From: Jatrophihabitans sp.
GTDB lineage: Bacteria > Actinomycetota > Actinomycetes > Mycobacteriales > Jatrophihabitantaceae
Direction: 5' to 3'
Assembly: GCA_025966255.1 (NCBI GenBank)
Contig: JAOPVG010000050.1
Location: forward strand, 1-5,715
Length of the DNA: 5,715 nt
Both the position numbers and the translations under genes were made by a program. Below, piece by piece: positions 5,083 to 5,715 of this stretch (position 1 is its first letter; the number at the start of each line of letters is the position of its first letter). The notes under the pieces are model-generated. The model had not been told where the DNA came from. It did not search any database and was given only the letters and a program-made list of their open reading frames with translations.

Positions 5083-5715
5083 GTGGTGCCAGCAGCCGCA
5101 ACCACCCCAGCGCAGCTGATTGCCACCCTGTACGACAATCCGCAACGGTGTGCCGAGATCGCGAAGCTGCGCTACGTCAGCCCCGACGAGCCGGGTCTGA
5201 CCAGGCTGCGCAAGGGGCGTGGCTTCACCTACCGCGACGCCAAGGGCGCCACGATCGCGGACGTCAAGATCCGCGACCGGATCGCCAAGAGCGCGATCCC
5301 GCCGGCTTGGCGCAAGGTGTGGATCTGCACGTGGGAGGACGGGCATCTCCTCGCCGTCGGTGACGACGAGCGAGAGCGACGGCAGTACATCTACCACGAG
5401 CGGTGGCGCTCGATCCGCGACCAGCTCAACTTTTACCGGCTCATCGGCTTCGGCGACGCCCTGCCCGCGATTCGCGCCGACGTGGACCGGCAGCTGCGGC
5501 GCCGCACCCTCGACTCCGATCGAGTGCTTGCAGCGAAGCTGCGCATCATCGACGTCGCGGGCCTGCGGGTCGGCAACGAGGTCTACGCCGAGGAGAACGA
5601 CAGCTACGGGCTCAGCACGCTGGCTCGGCGGCACGTCCGCGTGCGGGGCGCGACGATCGACTTCCGGTTCCCGGCGAAGTCGGGCAAGACCGCTCAGGTG
5701 TCCGTGCACGACGCC
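5083..5715 (+). CDS. Type IB DNA topoisomerase (C-terminus cut by window edge)
   Basis: The frame stays open for 211 codons to the window end. The N-terminal domain is typical of bacterial (poxvirus-like) topoisomerase IB: LRYVSPDEPGLTRLRKGRGF (29-48), RDRIAKSAIPPAWRKVWICT (64-83), GHLLAVGDDERERRQYIYHE (87-106) and FYRLIGFGDALPAIR (117-131). The catalytic domain begins near 145 with LRVGNEVYAEENDSYGLSTL (161-180), where Arg162 should be the first catalytic arginine, and FPAKSGKTAQV, where Lys202 matches the general-acid lysine. The remaining Arg, His and nucleophilic Tyr lie beyond the window. Such enzymes relax supercoils through a 3'-phosphotyrosyl intermediate without ATP. An in-frame TAA at 5074 limits the start to GTG 5083 or GTG 5086. 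Neither has a well-spaced ribosome site: GAGG at 5080-5083 is too close, and GAGGAG at 5053-5058 fits an out-of-frame GTG at 5067. The start is therefore uncertain, though the family assignment is not. Confidence 0.92.
   Translation, partial: MVPAAATTPAQLIATLYDNPQRCAEIAKLRYVSPDEPGLTRLRKGRGFTYRDAKGATIADVKIRDRIAKSAIPPAWRKVWICTWEDGHLLAVGDDERERRQYIYHERWRSIRDQLNFYRLIGFGDALPAIRADVDRQLRRRTLDSDRVLAAKLRIIDVAGLRVGNEVYAEENDSYGLSTLARRHVRVRGATIDFRFPAKSGKTAQVSVHDA

Noticed and set aside
4842..5138. 99-residue N-terminal extension of the secreted protein
   Set aside because: It would bury the signal peptide inside the protein and overlap the topoisomerase start; GGAAGG at 4848-4853 marks the ATG at 4841.
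5004..5363. Plus-strand open frame of 119 codons overlapping the topoisomerase
   Set aside because: After about 5083 it is an out-of-frame reading of the topoisomerase gene, rich in Arg. Only its start region matters, as a possible short leader, noted under findings.

Overview
The window is chromosomal DNA from a high-GC Gram-positive actinobacterium. Evidence for this: very high G+C, GTG starts, strong GC bias at third codon positions, an F420-dependent luciferase-like oxidoreductase closely resembling the mycobacterial Rv3520c type, a secreted choice-of-anchor-P-like protein, a bacterial type IB topoisomerase, and a terminator hairpin with no U-tract. The genus cannot be named from this sequence alone.

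Layout: (1) 1-1017, minus strand: LLM-class F420-dependent oxidoreductase, cut at its C-terminus by the window edge. (2) 1018-1354: divergent intergenic region with a plausible promoter for each flanking gene. (3) 1355-2341, plus: AraC/XylS-family regulator. (4) 2364-3293, minus: uncharacterised protein with an N-terminal helical region, a Pro-rich linker and a C-terminal coiled coil, convergent with the regulator. (5) 3384-3460, minus: tRNA with CAT anticodon, most likely elongator tRNA-Met. Its 3' end, including the encoded CCA, is repeated three more times in tandem just downstream (3336-3392). (6) 3521-3557: perfect 15-bp hairpin, the likely terminator of the next gene. (7) 3591-4841, minus: secreted Thr/Ser/Gly/Ala-rich protein of 416 aa made of two related halves. 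(8) 4842-5082: divergent intergenic region with inverted repeats. (9) 5083-5715, plus: type IB DNA topoisomerase, cut at its C-terminus by the window edge.

The genes do not form one pathway. The oxidoreductase and the AraC regulator are divergent, so the regulator may control the enzyme; this is inference from arrangement only. The tRNA and the coiled-coil gene are collinear, 90 nt apart, and may share transcripts. No mobile element, CRISPR array or phage gene is visible. The most unusual structure is the repeated tRNA 3' end. The next most notable are the duplicated secreted protein and the ambiguous start of the topoisomerase.
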